Origin: Betaproteobacteria bacterium
GTDB taxonomy: Bacteria; Pseudomonadota; Gammaproteobacteria; Burkholderiales; Casimicrobiaceae
Direction of reading: 5' to 3'
Length of the DNA: 64,000 bases
NCBI GenBank assembly: GCA_016704895.1
Contig: JADIZG010000066.1
Coordinates: 1 to 64,000, forward strand
Shown here: positions 8,541 to 16,968 of the stretch, piece after piece
Numbering within the stretch: the stretch's first letter is position 1
Layout: the number at the start of each line of letters is the position of its first letter
Made by a program: the position numbers and the translations under genes
The notes under the pieces: generated by a model
What the model was told of the DNA's origin: nothing
Seen by the model: only the letters and a program-made list of their open reading frames with translations
Database searches by the model: none

Positions 8541-9995
8541 TCATTTTCCGCGCCCGCCGGCACCTGCGGCGCGAGCACCGCCGCCGCCCCCACCGCCACT
8601 TGCCGCGGCCTTCTGCGCCTGCGGCTTGGCCGCAGCGCCACCCCCCGTGGCCTTCTGCGGCTTGGCCGCAGCGCTGCCTCCGGCCGGCTTCTGCGGCCGG
8701 CTGCCGCCGTCTTCGCGTGCCTTGGGTGCTGAAGCCTTCTGTTGCGCCGCCTGCTTGCTGGCGTTCCCGCGATCGACCTGCTGCTTGGCCTTGCTGTCGC
8801 CGGCGTTCTTCAATGCATTGTCGCGCTCGGCTGATTTCGCCTTCTCGCGCGCAGCGCTGCGATCGGCCGTCTCCGCCTTCTGCCGGGCGTTGTCGCGATC
8901 CACGCTCTTCGCGCGGTCGCTGGCCGAGCCCTTGTCGACGGGAACGCCACGGTCCTGCATCGACTTCGCCGCTTTCTCGCGGCTGGCGTCCCGGCTCGCG
9001 TCCTTGCCGCGGTACTGCTCGCGATTGCCCGCGTCACGTTTCTTCTCGAGGTTCTTGCGCGTCGCATCGCCACCACGATAGGGCGTGTTGCCACGCCGTT
9101 CCGGATTGTGGTTCCAGCTGGTCCGATTGCTGTCGACGTCGATCCGCCGATTGACGTTGATGTTGTTGTAGCGGTTGACGTTGATGTCGATGTCGCCGCG
9201 ACCCCAGTTGCAGCCGCCCCACAGCGCATTCGACACGCCGATCCCCACCCCCCAGGCGATCCCGGTCATGATCGTCCGCGAGAACCAGTAGCCGGGCGGC
9301 GGCGGATAGTAGTACGGCGGGTACGCCGTATACGGCCACGGCCCGTAGACGACCGTCGGGTTGTACGCCGGCACGTAGACGACCGTCGGCTGCGCCGGCT
9401 CGATGACGATCACCTGCGGCGGCGGCGTCGACTGCTTCACCACCACCGTGGTCGTTGCCGGTGCCGCTTCGGGCACCGAGCTCGACACCTTGATCTGCTC
9501 GTTGGTCTTGAGGTTGCCTGCTTGCTGCGCCTTTTGCCGCAGCCGCTGGACCGCGTTCATGACGTCGTCGGGTTGTGCCAGAAACGCGTCGCCCACGTTC
9601 CGCACCCAGTCCGGCTTCTCGCCAAGCGTGATGAGCACTTCGGGAAACGCGACTAGCGAAGCGACCGATGGGTCCCAGGGCTCGTTCTCCACCATCTTCA
9701 CCGCGTCGTCGCCCTTGGCATCCGGATGCCCCTTCGACCAAGCGGCCGCCGCCGCGAAATCGTCCGGATAGGTCGTCGCCATGAACAGCTGCGCCAGCAG
9801 CGAGTCCGGATACAGCGCGACCTGCGCGGTCATCTGCTCCAGTTGCTCGTTGTTGAACGGCTTCGCGTCCTGCGCCTGTGCCGGCAAGCCGACAAGCCCC
9901 AGCAACAGCGTCAGTGCGCCGATCACCCTGGACGCGGCGGAAATCAGCCTGGCCGGCAGGCGAAACATCGCGACGGATCGAGCAGCGTTGTTCAT
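8541..9995 (-). CDS. DUF3300 family exported protein
   Basis: A 484-residue protein. A signal peptide ends at LPAQAQDAKPF, and the DUF3300 core follows (MTAQVALYPDSLLAQLFMAT, WDPSVASLVAFPEVL, PTVVYVPAYNPTVVYGPWPY, a Pro/Tyr-rich patch and WGVGIGVSNALWGGCNW). After about residue 290 come an Asn/Arg-rich stretch (NVNRYNNINVNRR) and a long charged low-complexity tail rich in KDASRD/AKSAERD motifs, ending in Gly-rich repeats. The exact function of DUF3300 is unknown; the tail suggests an extended envelope or nucleic-acid/polyanion-binding segment (inference). The start ATG at 9995 overlaps the previous stop (ATGA), and the stop overlaps the DUF2950 region. Confidence 0.85.
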   Translation of the reverse strand: MNNAARSVAMFRLPARLISAASRVIGALTLLLGLVGLPAQAQDAKPFNNEQLEQMTAQVALYPDSLLAQLFMATTYPDDFAAAAAWSKGHPDAKGDDAVKMVENEPWDPSVASLVAFPEVLITLGEKPDWVRNVGDAFLAQPDDVMNAVQRLRQKAQQAGNLKTNEQIKVSSSVPEAAPATTTVVVKQSTPPPQVIVIEPAQPTVVYVPAYNPTVVYGPWPYTAYPPYYYPPPPGYWFSRTIMTGIAWGVGIGVSNALWGGCNWGRGDIDINVNRYNNINVNRRIDVDSNRTSWNHNPERRGNTPYRGGDATRKNLEKKRDAGNREQYRGKDASRDASREKAAKSMQDRGVPVDKGSASDRAKSVDRDNARQKAETADRSAAREKAKSAERDNALKNAGDSKAKQQVDRGNASKQAAQQKASAPKAREDGGSRPQKPAGGSAAAKPQKATGGGAAAKPQAQKAAASGGGGGGGARAAGAGGRGK

Positions 9996-10485
9996 AGCCC
10001 CACCGCCTTTTTCACTTCGGTGATGAATGCCTGCTCCTTGTCGCTCACGCGCACCCCGCCAAAGCCCAAGAATCCGCCTTCCTTGGACGCACTCGCCGCC
10101 TTCTCGGCCACGCCCACCAGCATCGTCTGATAGGCGCTCGCTTCGGCGGGCGAGCCTTGGCCGCGACCAAACCCGCGGCGGACTTGACGCGTTCCAGCAC
10201 CGCGGCCTTGGAAATTCTGCATCTGCTGCTCGCGCGAGCCTTCGCCGAGCAGCGTTTTCGGGTCCGGCATGCCGGGGATGCTGCGATCGGCGCCGAGCGC
10301 GGCAAAGAGCTCCAGGCCGCCGTTGTCTTGATTGCGTCCGCCATGACGCCCGCACCGGCAGCCGCCTCCTTGATCGAGGAAAACAGCCCCGAGGGGTCGG
10401 CGGCGGCGGTGCCGCCCGAGACGAGCGACGGCGCGAGCCGCAAAAGCGCCCATTCATCCGTAGTGAAAGTGTCCTGCTTGGCCAT
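9992..10485 (-). CDS. small protein of unknown function (frameshifted)
   Basis: The reading starts MAKQDTFTTDEWALLRLAP, after a TGGTTG/GGGAG-like leader. It continues in neighbouring frames as GGLELFAALGADRSIPGMPD, AAVLERVKSAAGLVAAK and ASAYQTMLVGVAEKAASASK, and ends GGVRVSDKEQAFITEVKKAV. Three frame changes (near 10330, 10205 and 10160) are needed to read about 164 residues. It is Ala-rich and helical with no signal peptide or membrane segment, so probably cytoplasmic. Its stop overlaps the DUF3300 start by ATGA, which supports a real co-translated gene rather than noise. I do not recognise the family. Confidence 0.55.
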
Positions 10486-10588
10486 GAACTGCTCCCTGGT
10501 TGTGCATTTGACGACTGCGCGGCCGCCGTGGACGTGCGTGGCGACCCGCCGGGTCGTCACGCACAGGCTCGAAAGCCGCATTGGGACG

Positions 10589-11733
10589 TTATTGCTTGTT
10601 GACCTCGACCCGGCGCGCTTCGGCGTCGCCCCCACCGGCACCGATCTCGACGAAGGACGGCGGCTTCATTTCCATGTTCGCCTCCGCCACGCCGGCGGCC
10701 TTCAGCGCATCGCGCACAGCGCCCGCGCGGGCCTTGGCAAGCTCCTCGTTCTTCGCCACGTCGCCGGTCTTGTCAGTGTAGCCGGTGATGGCGATCTTGA
10801 GGTTGTCCTTCTTGATCAGGTCAGCGACCGCCGCAATCACCTTGCCGCCGTCCGCACCGACGACCGCCGCGCCGACATCGAAGTAGACCTGGCCAGCAGC
10901 GAAGCGGCGACAGCGGCGGGCATCGGTGCTGGAGCCGGTGCGACCACCTTGGGCGCCGGAGCGAGCGCGGGCGTCGGGGCCGGTTTGCCGCCGAACATGT
11001 TCCACATCAAGAGCAGCACCACCGCCCCGATCAGCCACGGCAACCAGCGCATGAACCCGGTCTTGGTCGACGTCGTCGCGGCGGCGGCGGCGCTGGCCGC
11101 AGCCCCTGCCCCGCCGGCCACCGCAATCCCGGCGCGGTGCGCCGTCTCCGCCGCCGGCCCGGTGATGCCGCCAATGAACGCCGCCGGACTCGCGAAGCCG
11201 AGCGCCTCGGTCAGGCGGCTGTCCAGCGCACCCCGCAAGTTCGGTCCTTGGTCGGCCAGCAGCGACGCCAAGGAACTCGCATTGAGGCCCTTGTCGCCGA
11301 TGAACTTCTTCAGGAACGCGAGCAGCAACGGCACCACCATCGCCAGCAGATTGGTCGCCGACGAAGTCTTGATCCCACTGCTCGATGACAGCGCGCTCAC
11401 CAGCGCCCCGCTCTTGTCGCCGAACAACGCCGGCACCAGGCTGCTCGTTCCCGCCTTCAGCAGGGCATTGACGCCCGAGCCGCCGCCACCGAAGAGGCCG
11501 GCGAGGTTGCCCAGCAAGTTCACGTCGAGGTTCGCACCGTTGATCAGCGACAGCAGCCCGCCCGCGCCGTCCGGCGTCGCCCCCTTGTGGGCAATGCCGC
11601 CCAGCACCGCCGGCAACAGCGACGTCAACGCCGACTGCGTCGAGCCCTGTGACTCGCCCAGGAACTGCCCGGCGAGCTTCGCGAAATCACCACCCAGCGC
11701 CTGCTGGGCCAGCGAAAGCAGATTGGCACTCAT
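10589..11733 (-). CDS. DUF937-OmpA fusion protein (one frame break)
   Basis: The N-terminal 190 residues match DUF937: MSANLLSLAQQALGGDFAKL, then LGESQGSTQSALTSLLPAVL. A transmembrane helix (WLPWLIGAVVLLLMWNMFGG, about residue 232) is followed by a Pro/Ala linker. After a frame change near 10905 a C-terminal OmpA peptidoglycan-binding domain follows: VYFDVGAAVVGADG, IAITGYTDKTGDVAKNEELA, KARAGAVRDALKAAGV and a final EARRVEVNK. The order suggests a membrane-anchored protein that grips peptidoglycan, with DUF937 on the other side. The function of DUF937 is unknown. It heads the group that continues with the small unknown protein, DUF3300 and DUF2950, 103 bp downstream. Confidence 0.75.
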
Positions 11734-11794
11734 GTTGGGACCCCTGATTGCGTCTTTGGTGAATGACGCTGCCGGACCCGGCCACGTGGTACGG

Positions 11795-12235
11795 CTAACG
11801 CTTCTTGGCCGGCACGGCAGCGATTACCTCGAGCTCGGCGTCGATCACCCCGGCGCGCACCATGCCCAGCTGGCGCGCCGCCGCGAGCGACACGTCGCCG
11901 ACGCGATCCGCCTGAGTCGGCCCGCGATCGTTGACCCGCAGCGTGACGCTCTTCTTGTTCGTGGTGCTGGTGACCTTGACGCGGGCGCCGAACGGCAGCG
12001 TCTTGTGCGCCATCGTCAGCGCATCTGGGTTGAAAGCCTCGCCACTCGCGGTGCGGCGACCAGCAAACTTGCGGCCGTACCAGGCGCGCTTGCCCGATTC
12101 GACCGCGCCGGCCGGCTTGTCGGCCGGGGCACCGGAGGTTGCCGCGGCCGGCGCGGCGCTTTGGGCCGTGGCAGTGGGGACGGACAGAACAAGCGCAACC
12201 GCGGCGACCGCGGCGTGAAAGACGGACGACTTCAT
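11795..12235 (-). CDS. RlpA-like septal-ring lytic transglycosylase domain protein
   Basis: A 146-residue exported protein. A signal peptide (AAVALVLSVPTATAQ) is followed by the double-psi beta-barrel of RlpA: AWYGRKFAGRRTASGEAFN, LTMAHKTLPFGARVKVT, VTLRVNDRGPTQADRVGDVS and AARQLGMVRAG. The acidic residue in TASGE and the Asp in VNDRGP are those expected of the fold that cleaves peptidoglycan lacking stem peptides. It lacks the SPOR domain and lipobox of E. coli RlpA, so it is the short soluble periplasmic form. It lies 60 bp upstream of the DUF937-OmpA gene, which also concerns peptidoglycan. Confidence 0.85.
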   Translation of the reverse strand: MKSSVFHAAVAAVALVLSVPTATAQSAAPAAATSGAPADKPAGAVESGKRAWYGRKFAGRRTASGEAFNPDALTMAHKTLPFGARVKVTSTTNKKSVTLRVNDRGPTQADRVGDVSLAAARQLGMVRAGVIDAELEVIAAVPAKKR

Positions 12236-12699
12236 GCAATTCCCTCAGGTGGATTCTTTGATCGGGTCCGGCAGAGGCGTGCAGCCGGTACCGTCTTGCC
12301 TGGCATCTTCTTCGCACCTGCCAGTGTGATTGCGAGGTATCGAATCCTGCGGCCCTTATCGCTCATTGCCAGAGTCTTCGCAAACGCAGCAACTGAAGCC
12401 GTTCGGGGGCGCTCCGGACCCTGATCTTCGCGCAGACCGAATCGGTACCTCGCGTCTGCCATTTCGTTGCGTCCCTTCATCAACTGGTCGGCAGCAACCG
12501 CGTGCTGACGACGCGCAGCGTCCACGCCGGGCTGCCGGTGAGCGCGCAAAACTCTTCGCGCCACCAGCCGCACGGCGCCGGAGCCTCGCACCCAACTCCG
12601 AGAACGGCAACATGCCTCCCACCGCAAGTCGCCAAAACCCGGCAGGCCGACGCCGCTGCATTACCGCGTCGCGGGCCTGCGGGCGTAGAGTGCGCCTCG
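12236..12699. other. no recognisable gene
   Basis: About 460 bp between the RlpA-like and Asn-rich genes. Minus-strand frames give short protein-like stretches (MADARYRFGLREDQ, WWREEFCALTGSPAW) in different frames. These could be a small frameshifted gene, but no family is recognisable and no ribosome site decides a start. Confidence 0.35.
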
Positions 12700-13242
12700 C
12701 TACTGCAGAGGTGCCACGACAACGTACTGCACCGACGTCCCGACATACTGTGGCTGGTACCAGGTGCCGCCACAGTTGTTGTAGCCGATGCCGTTGACGA
12801 CCACGACCTGGCACGCCGGCGGCAGCGTATAGACCATCGAACCGATCACCGCCGACGTGATCGCCGCGGTCGCGCCGATGGCAACACCGGTCGCGATCGG
12901 GTGGTGGTGGTCGTCCCAGTCGTTGTCCCAGCCGCCACGGCGATCCACGTCGACGTCGATATCGACATTGCGGTCGTTGACGTTGGTGTTCCTGTTGACG
13001 TTGGTGTTGCGATTGACGTTGGTGTTCTTGTTGACGTTGGTGTTGCGATTGACGTTGGTGTTCTTGTTGACGTTGGTGTTGCGGTTGGCGTTGCCATCCC
13101 GGTTGCCGCGGTCGCTCACGTTATTGCGCGCGCCGCCGCCACCCTTGACGTCGCGGGCATCGACGGGCACCGAAGCTGTGAGCCCGATGGCAACGGCGAG
13201 GGCCGCAGCCACACCGGTGGGGAGGAATCGATTCATGTTCAT
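12700..13242 (-). CDS. exported Asn-rich hexapeptide-repeat protein
   Basis: The start MNMNRFLPTG at 13242 follows AGGAAAG with 5 nt spacing. A signal peptide (AAALAVAIGLTASVPVDA) leads into an Asn-rich region with six tandem hexapeptides of the form N-[RK]-N-T-N-V, then NVDIDVDVDRRGGW, a His cluster, a Gly/Ala hydrophobic stretch (GVAIGATAAITSAVIG) and a C-terminal domain with two Cys (PPACQVVVVNGIGYNNC) ending in QPQYVGTSVQYVVV. The Asn-rich repeat and the Gly-rich hydrophobic stretch resemble the middle of the DUF3300 protein nearby. About 180 residues. Function unknown; a surface or periplasmic structural role is only a guess. Confidence 0.7.
   Translation of the reverse strand: MNMNRFLPTGVAAALAVAIGLTASVPVDARDVKGGGGARNNVSDRGNRDGNANRNTNVNKNTNVNRNTNVNKNTNVNRNTNVNRNTNVNDRNVDIDVDVDRRGGWDNDWDDHHHPIATGVAIGATAAITSAVIGSMVYTLPPACQVVVVNGIGYNNCGGTWYQPQYVGTSVQYVVVAPLQ
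12979..13086 (-). repeat. six 18-bp tandem repeats (NxNTNV coding)
   Basis: Six consecutive 18-bp units encode N-[RK]-N-T-N-V, with R and K units alternating (R,K,R,K,R,R). The DNA units differ mainly at the R/K codon, so the array is recent or kept uniform. It is inside the coding region at 12700-13242. Confidence 0.85.
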
Positions 13243-13285
13243 GGTGTCTTTCCTGTTATGGCCTGGACGATGGTCAATGCGATGG

Positions 13286-14134
13286 TCACTTGGCCGCTTC
13301 TTTGACGGCAATCCTGGTCGCGCCCTTCGGCGGCACGAAGGTGAACGCCGCCGCATCGGGCGCCGATCCCGCCTTCCAGCTGAGAATCGAGCGGCGCACC
13401 GGCTGGGCAGCGTCGCCTCCGGTCCCGGTGACCACCAGCTTGCGCGGCAGCGGCGCCTTGCCCCGCTCGATGCAGATCTGCCAGTCGACCCCGGGCTGGC
13501 GGAAGGCCAACTGGTCGCAGAGCACGCCGCCGATGCGTTGCGGGCCGACGTAGATGGCCTCGGTGATCGATTTGGTGTCGAAGCGGTCGGTGCCCATGAA
13601 GAACAGGTCGGCGAGCGGAATTTCCAGGCCGTACTTCTTGGCCGCGACTTCGATCGTCTCGCCTATCGTGGCAGGCGCGGCAAACGAGCCGTAGTACTTG
13701 AGCTTTTCGGCGAAGATCGTGACGGTCTTGCCGTCGTAGTAGATGGTGCGACCGCGCGTGGCGGACGACGAGGCAACCCGCAGTTTGTTCGGTATCCGGG
13801 CGGCGATCTCGACCGTATTCGCGGTCTCGACCTTCTGTCCGGAGTCGAGCACTTCTTCCGCGGTGACGTCGGCGGTGACCGTGAAGGCTTTGAGCGAGCG
13901 CAGGTGCGCACCCATCGCATTGAGGCGGTCGATTGCCTTCGCGTTGATGACCGCGGCCGCGGTGGCAGCCGGTGCAGCGGCGGCGGCGGCGGCCGCGGGC
14001 GCCGCCGGCTGCTGCGCTGAAGCCGCTCCCTGACCCGCGAGCAGCGGCAGCAGGGCACCGACGGCCAGGGCGACGCGGGCACGCCGGAGCGCGCGTCCGG
14101 CCGACTTCGAGAATCCTTGGTACTTTTTCATCAT
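13286..14134 (-). CDS. DUF2092 family exported protein
   Basis: A 282-residue protein with an N-terminal export signal (ARVALAVGALLPLLAGQGAA), then an Ala/Pro linker and the DUF2092 core: LNAMGAHLRSLKAFTVTADV, RTIYYDGKTVTIFAEKLKYY, YGLEIPLADLFFMGTD, VGPQRIGGVLCDQLAFRQ and WQICIERGKAPLPRKLVVTG. The family has a LolA/outer-membrane-lipoprotein-carrier-like fold, and the work it does is not established. A doubled ATG follows AAGGAAAGG. It is 18 bp downstream of the DUF2541-like gene on the same strand, so probably in one transcript with it and the sulfatases. Confidence 0.85.
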   Translation of the reverse strand: MMKKYQGFSKSAGRALRRARVALAVGALLPLLAGQGAASAQQPAAPAAAAAAAAPAATAAAVINAKAIDRLNAMGAHLRSLKAFTVTADVTAEEVLDSGQKVETANTVEIAARIPNKLRVASSSATRGRTIYYDGKTVTIFAEKLKYYGSFAAPATIGETIEVAAKKYGLEIPLADLFFMGTDRFDTKSITEAIYVGPQRIGGVLCDQLAFRQPGVDWQICIERGKAPLPRKLVVTGTGGDAAQPVRRSILSWKAGSAPDAAAFTFVPPKGATRIAVKEAAK

Positions 14135-14152
14135 TGCCTTTCCTTGATGTTG

Positions 14153-14626
14153 TTATTTCATTCCAAATACGGTCACGTCGGCCTTGCCCTTGAGAAAGCC
14201 CTTGGTGTCGTACCAGAAGTCGATCTTGCGGATGCTGCGCTTGCCGACGCCACGCATGTCGATCACCCGGCTTTCTCCTCCCTGCGGAATGTTCTGGCGA
14301 ATGTCGATCTTGTCCGGTGCGCCGTTGTCGTAGGTGACGACCATGTGCTGCATGTTCAGCGGCGCGTCGGTGACCTTGAATTTGATCTTGCGGAAGTTGT
14401 CGAACGGTCCCTTGACGATGATGGTGTCGTGGTCCGCCGCGTGATCGGCGTGCGTCTGTCCGATCAGCCGCCATTCCCCCGGACTGCCGCCCTTGGGCTG
14501 CACGACCTTCTGGGCGCTGGCAGAGCCGGCAAAGCCCGCAAGGGCCACTGCCAACATCACCGTCAATGCAACGGCAGCGGTCCGCGTGCCCACTGCCGTT
14601 CTCGTCAACCATGCGACCATCTTCAT
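14153..14626 (-). CDS. DUF2541-like exported protein
   Basis: A 157-residue protein starting MKMVAWLTRT at 14626 (AGGAGC with 7 nt spacing), with signal peptide ALTVMLAVALAGFAGSASA. The mature part reads GEWRLIGQTHADHAADHDTI, IKFKVTDAPLNMQHMVVTYD, ESRVIDMRGVGKRSIRKIDF and ends KGKADVTVFGMK. This follows the small beta-sandwich pattern of DUF2541-type proteins (W-x-x-L-G, a repeated 'SR-x-ID-x-x-G' motif, terminal V-x-V-x-G). The assignment is by pattern only. Its ATG overlaps the stop of the sulfatase reading frame (ATGA), which suggests it serves with the sulfatases. Confidence 0.65.
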   Translation of the reverse strand: MKMVAWLTRTAVGTRTAAVALTVMLAVALAGFAGSASAQKVVQPKGGSPGEWRLIGQTHADHAADHDTIIVKGPFDNFRKIKFKVTDAPLNMQHMVVTYDNGAPDKIDIRQNIPQGGESRVIDMRGVGKRSIRKIDFWYDTKGFLKGKADVTVFGMK

Positions 14627-16929
14627 CTCAATTGCTCCTGTCGGTACGTCATTGGTGCCACCGGCCGGCGACGAGCACCGTGCCGGCCGATGGCTAATCG
14701 AGATCCACCGACCTTCACGTCCACCTTGCTGATCTTGCCGTCGAACCTGAACGGTCGGCGGTCGAAGTAGTCGAGCGATACCGTCGCGCCCAGGTCGACG
14801 CCGACGTCGAAGGTCTCGCTCGCCGAGAAGGCCGCCGGACACGGTTCGTTTGACCGTCGTCCGCGCCACTTCCTGCCCGTCGACCTTCAGCACCACCTCG
14901 GCCGGGGACAGCGGCTGCGCGCTGGCTAGCGTTGTCGTGACTTCGATGCGCCGCTTGCCAGGGGCGAGCTTGGCGGCCGAGCGCGCGGTGTAGCGCTCGA
15001 TGATCATCATGTTGTACTCGTAGACGAGCTGGCCCTTGTCCATGTACAGCGCAAGGCCGCCGCCGGAGCCGCCCAGCGCGTAGAGCACGCCCGAGGCCTT
15101 GTCGCCGATCTCGGCGTCGATGGTCACGGTGCTGTTCTCGCGACCGAGTCCCGGCGCGGTGAACTCGGGCATGCGGACCGTGTTGGCGTCGAACTGCCAG
15201 CTCGTGTAGGGCGACTTGATGCGGTCCTCCGGATGCAGGCGCAGCCAGATCCCCGCGCCCAGCGGATAGACCTTGTTCGCGATGGCGAGCTGATCGAACG
15301 TCTTCTGCAGCTGGGCCAGCCGCAGTGGCTCCTTCGCAGCGAGGTCGTCGGCCTCGGAGAAGTCCCTGGCGATGTCGTAGAGCTCCCACTTGTCTTTCGC
15401 CGAATCCCATTGGGCGAGTCCCGGCGCGCCGGGCAGCCACGGGGTCAGCGGACCGAACGTCGCCGCCACCCAGCCGTCCTGGTAGATCGCGCGGCTGCCG
15501 TTGTTGTCGAAGTACTGGACCTTCTTGCGCGTGGGCGCGGCGTCCGGTCGGGCTTGATGCCCTTCGGCCAGGAGATGACCATCGGGTTGCGCGTGCCGCC
15601 GAAATGCGAGGCGACCAGCTTGGTGTGGTGGAACGGCGTGTTGCCGGCCCACGCCCACCCCGCGTGGTACATGCTGTCGGTCTTGGGGCCGCCCAGCGCG
15701 TCGAGACCGCCGATCTTCTCCAGCGCTGCCATCTGCTGCTCGACGGTGTTGGGGATGCCGTTCTGCGCCAGCAGCTCGCTGATGGTGCCGTTCTGCCCCT
15801 CGGCGCTGGCGCCGTTGTCGCCGAAGATGTAGATCACGATCGTGTTGTCACGGATGCCCAGCCGCTCGAGCTCGTCGATCAGCCTGCCGGCCTGCGTATC
15901 CACATGCTCGACGAAGCCGGCGTAGATCTCCATCAGCCGCAGCTGGAACGGCCGCTGGGCTTCCGGAATGCTGGCCCAGGACGGCATGTTCGGCGCGCGC
16001 GGCGTGAGCTTGGTATCGGCCGGAATCCAGCCGAGCTGCTTCTGGCGCGCGAAAACGCGCTCGCGGTAGGCGTCCCAGCCGTCGTCGAACTTGCCCTTGT
16101 ACCTGTCGGACCATTCCTTGCCGACCTGATGCGGCCCGTGTGCCGCGCCGGGCGCCCAGTACATGAAGAACGGCTTGTCCGGCGAGTAGGCGCGATGCTT
16201 GCGCAGCCAGTCGATGCTCCTTTGCGCCATGTCTTCGCTGAGGTGGTACTTCTCGTCGTGCGGCGGTTCGATGACGTTCGTGTTCTCGATCAGCCGCGGC
16301 TCCCATTGCGAGGTCTCGCCGGCGAGGAAGCCGTAGAAGTAGTCGAAGCCGTGCCCGGTCGGCCAGCGGTCGAACGGGCCCATCGCCGTGGTCTGGTCGG
16401 CCGGCGTGTTGTGCCACTTGCCGAACGCCGCCGTCTTGTAGCCGTAGTGGCGCAGCACCTCGGCCATCGTCGCCGAGGTCTTCGGGATCACGCCGGTATA
16501 CCCGTCCCAGTCCACGGCGCGCTCGGCGATCGTGCCGTTGCCGATCCGCTGGTGGTTGCGCCCCGTCAGCAGTGCCACGCGCGTCGGCGAGCAGATCGAC
16601 GTCGTGTGAAACGTGTTGTACGCGATGCCCTGGTCGGCGAGCCGGCTGAGCGTCGGCGTGTCGATCTCGCCGCCGAACGTCGATGCCTGGCCGAAGCCGA
16701 CGTCGTCGAGCAGGATGATGAGCACGTTCGGCGCGCCGGCCTTGAGATGGTCCGGCTGCGCGCGGCGCTTGTGCACCGAATCCTGCAGGCGGGGCGCCGC
16801 CTTGCTCGCCGACGGCACCAGCGGAAAGGGAAGCACCGAGCCATCGGAGGGCGGCGGCCGCGTGGCCGCACCCATCGTACCCCCGTGCCGACAGCGCCAC
16901 CGTTCGCTGGTTCCGGTTCGAACCTTCAT
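14623..16929 (-). CDS. arylsulfatase 1, with an internal deletion and frame breaks
   Basis: Sulfatase landmarks: metal site APNVLIILLDDVGFG (about residue 67), formylglycine motif SICSPTRVALLTGRN with Cys 113 (C-x-P-x-R), WHNTPADQTTAMGPFDRWPT, FMYWAPGAAHGPHQVGKEW and IYIFGDNGAS. Together these define a type I, formylglycine-dependent arylsulfatase of the large AtsA-like group. At about 15535 the frame jumps from GIKPDRTPRP straight to TRKKVQYFDNNGSRAIY. Compared with sulfatase 2, about 45-50 residues are missing there. Another frame change near 14830 restores the C-terminal beta domain (ASETFDVGVDLG...DYFDRRPFRFDG). No clear signal peptide is visible after the ATG at 16929. The last frame ends in a TGA overlapping the DUF2541-like start. 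Confidence 0.75.
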
Positions 16930-16968
16930 CCGTGCAGGGATCCTCGCCGACCGGAACTCGGCGGCGTC

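Noticed and set aside
12979..13086. CRISPR-like array
   Set aside because: Units are directly adjacent without spacers and code for a hexapeptide; no cas genes.
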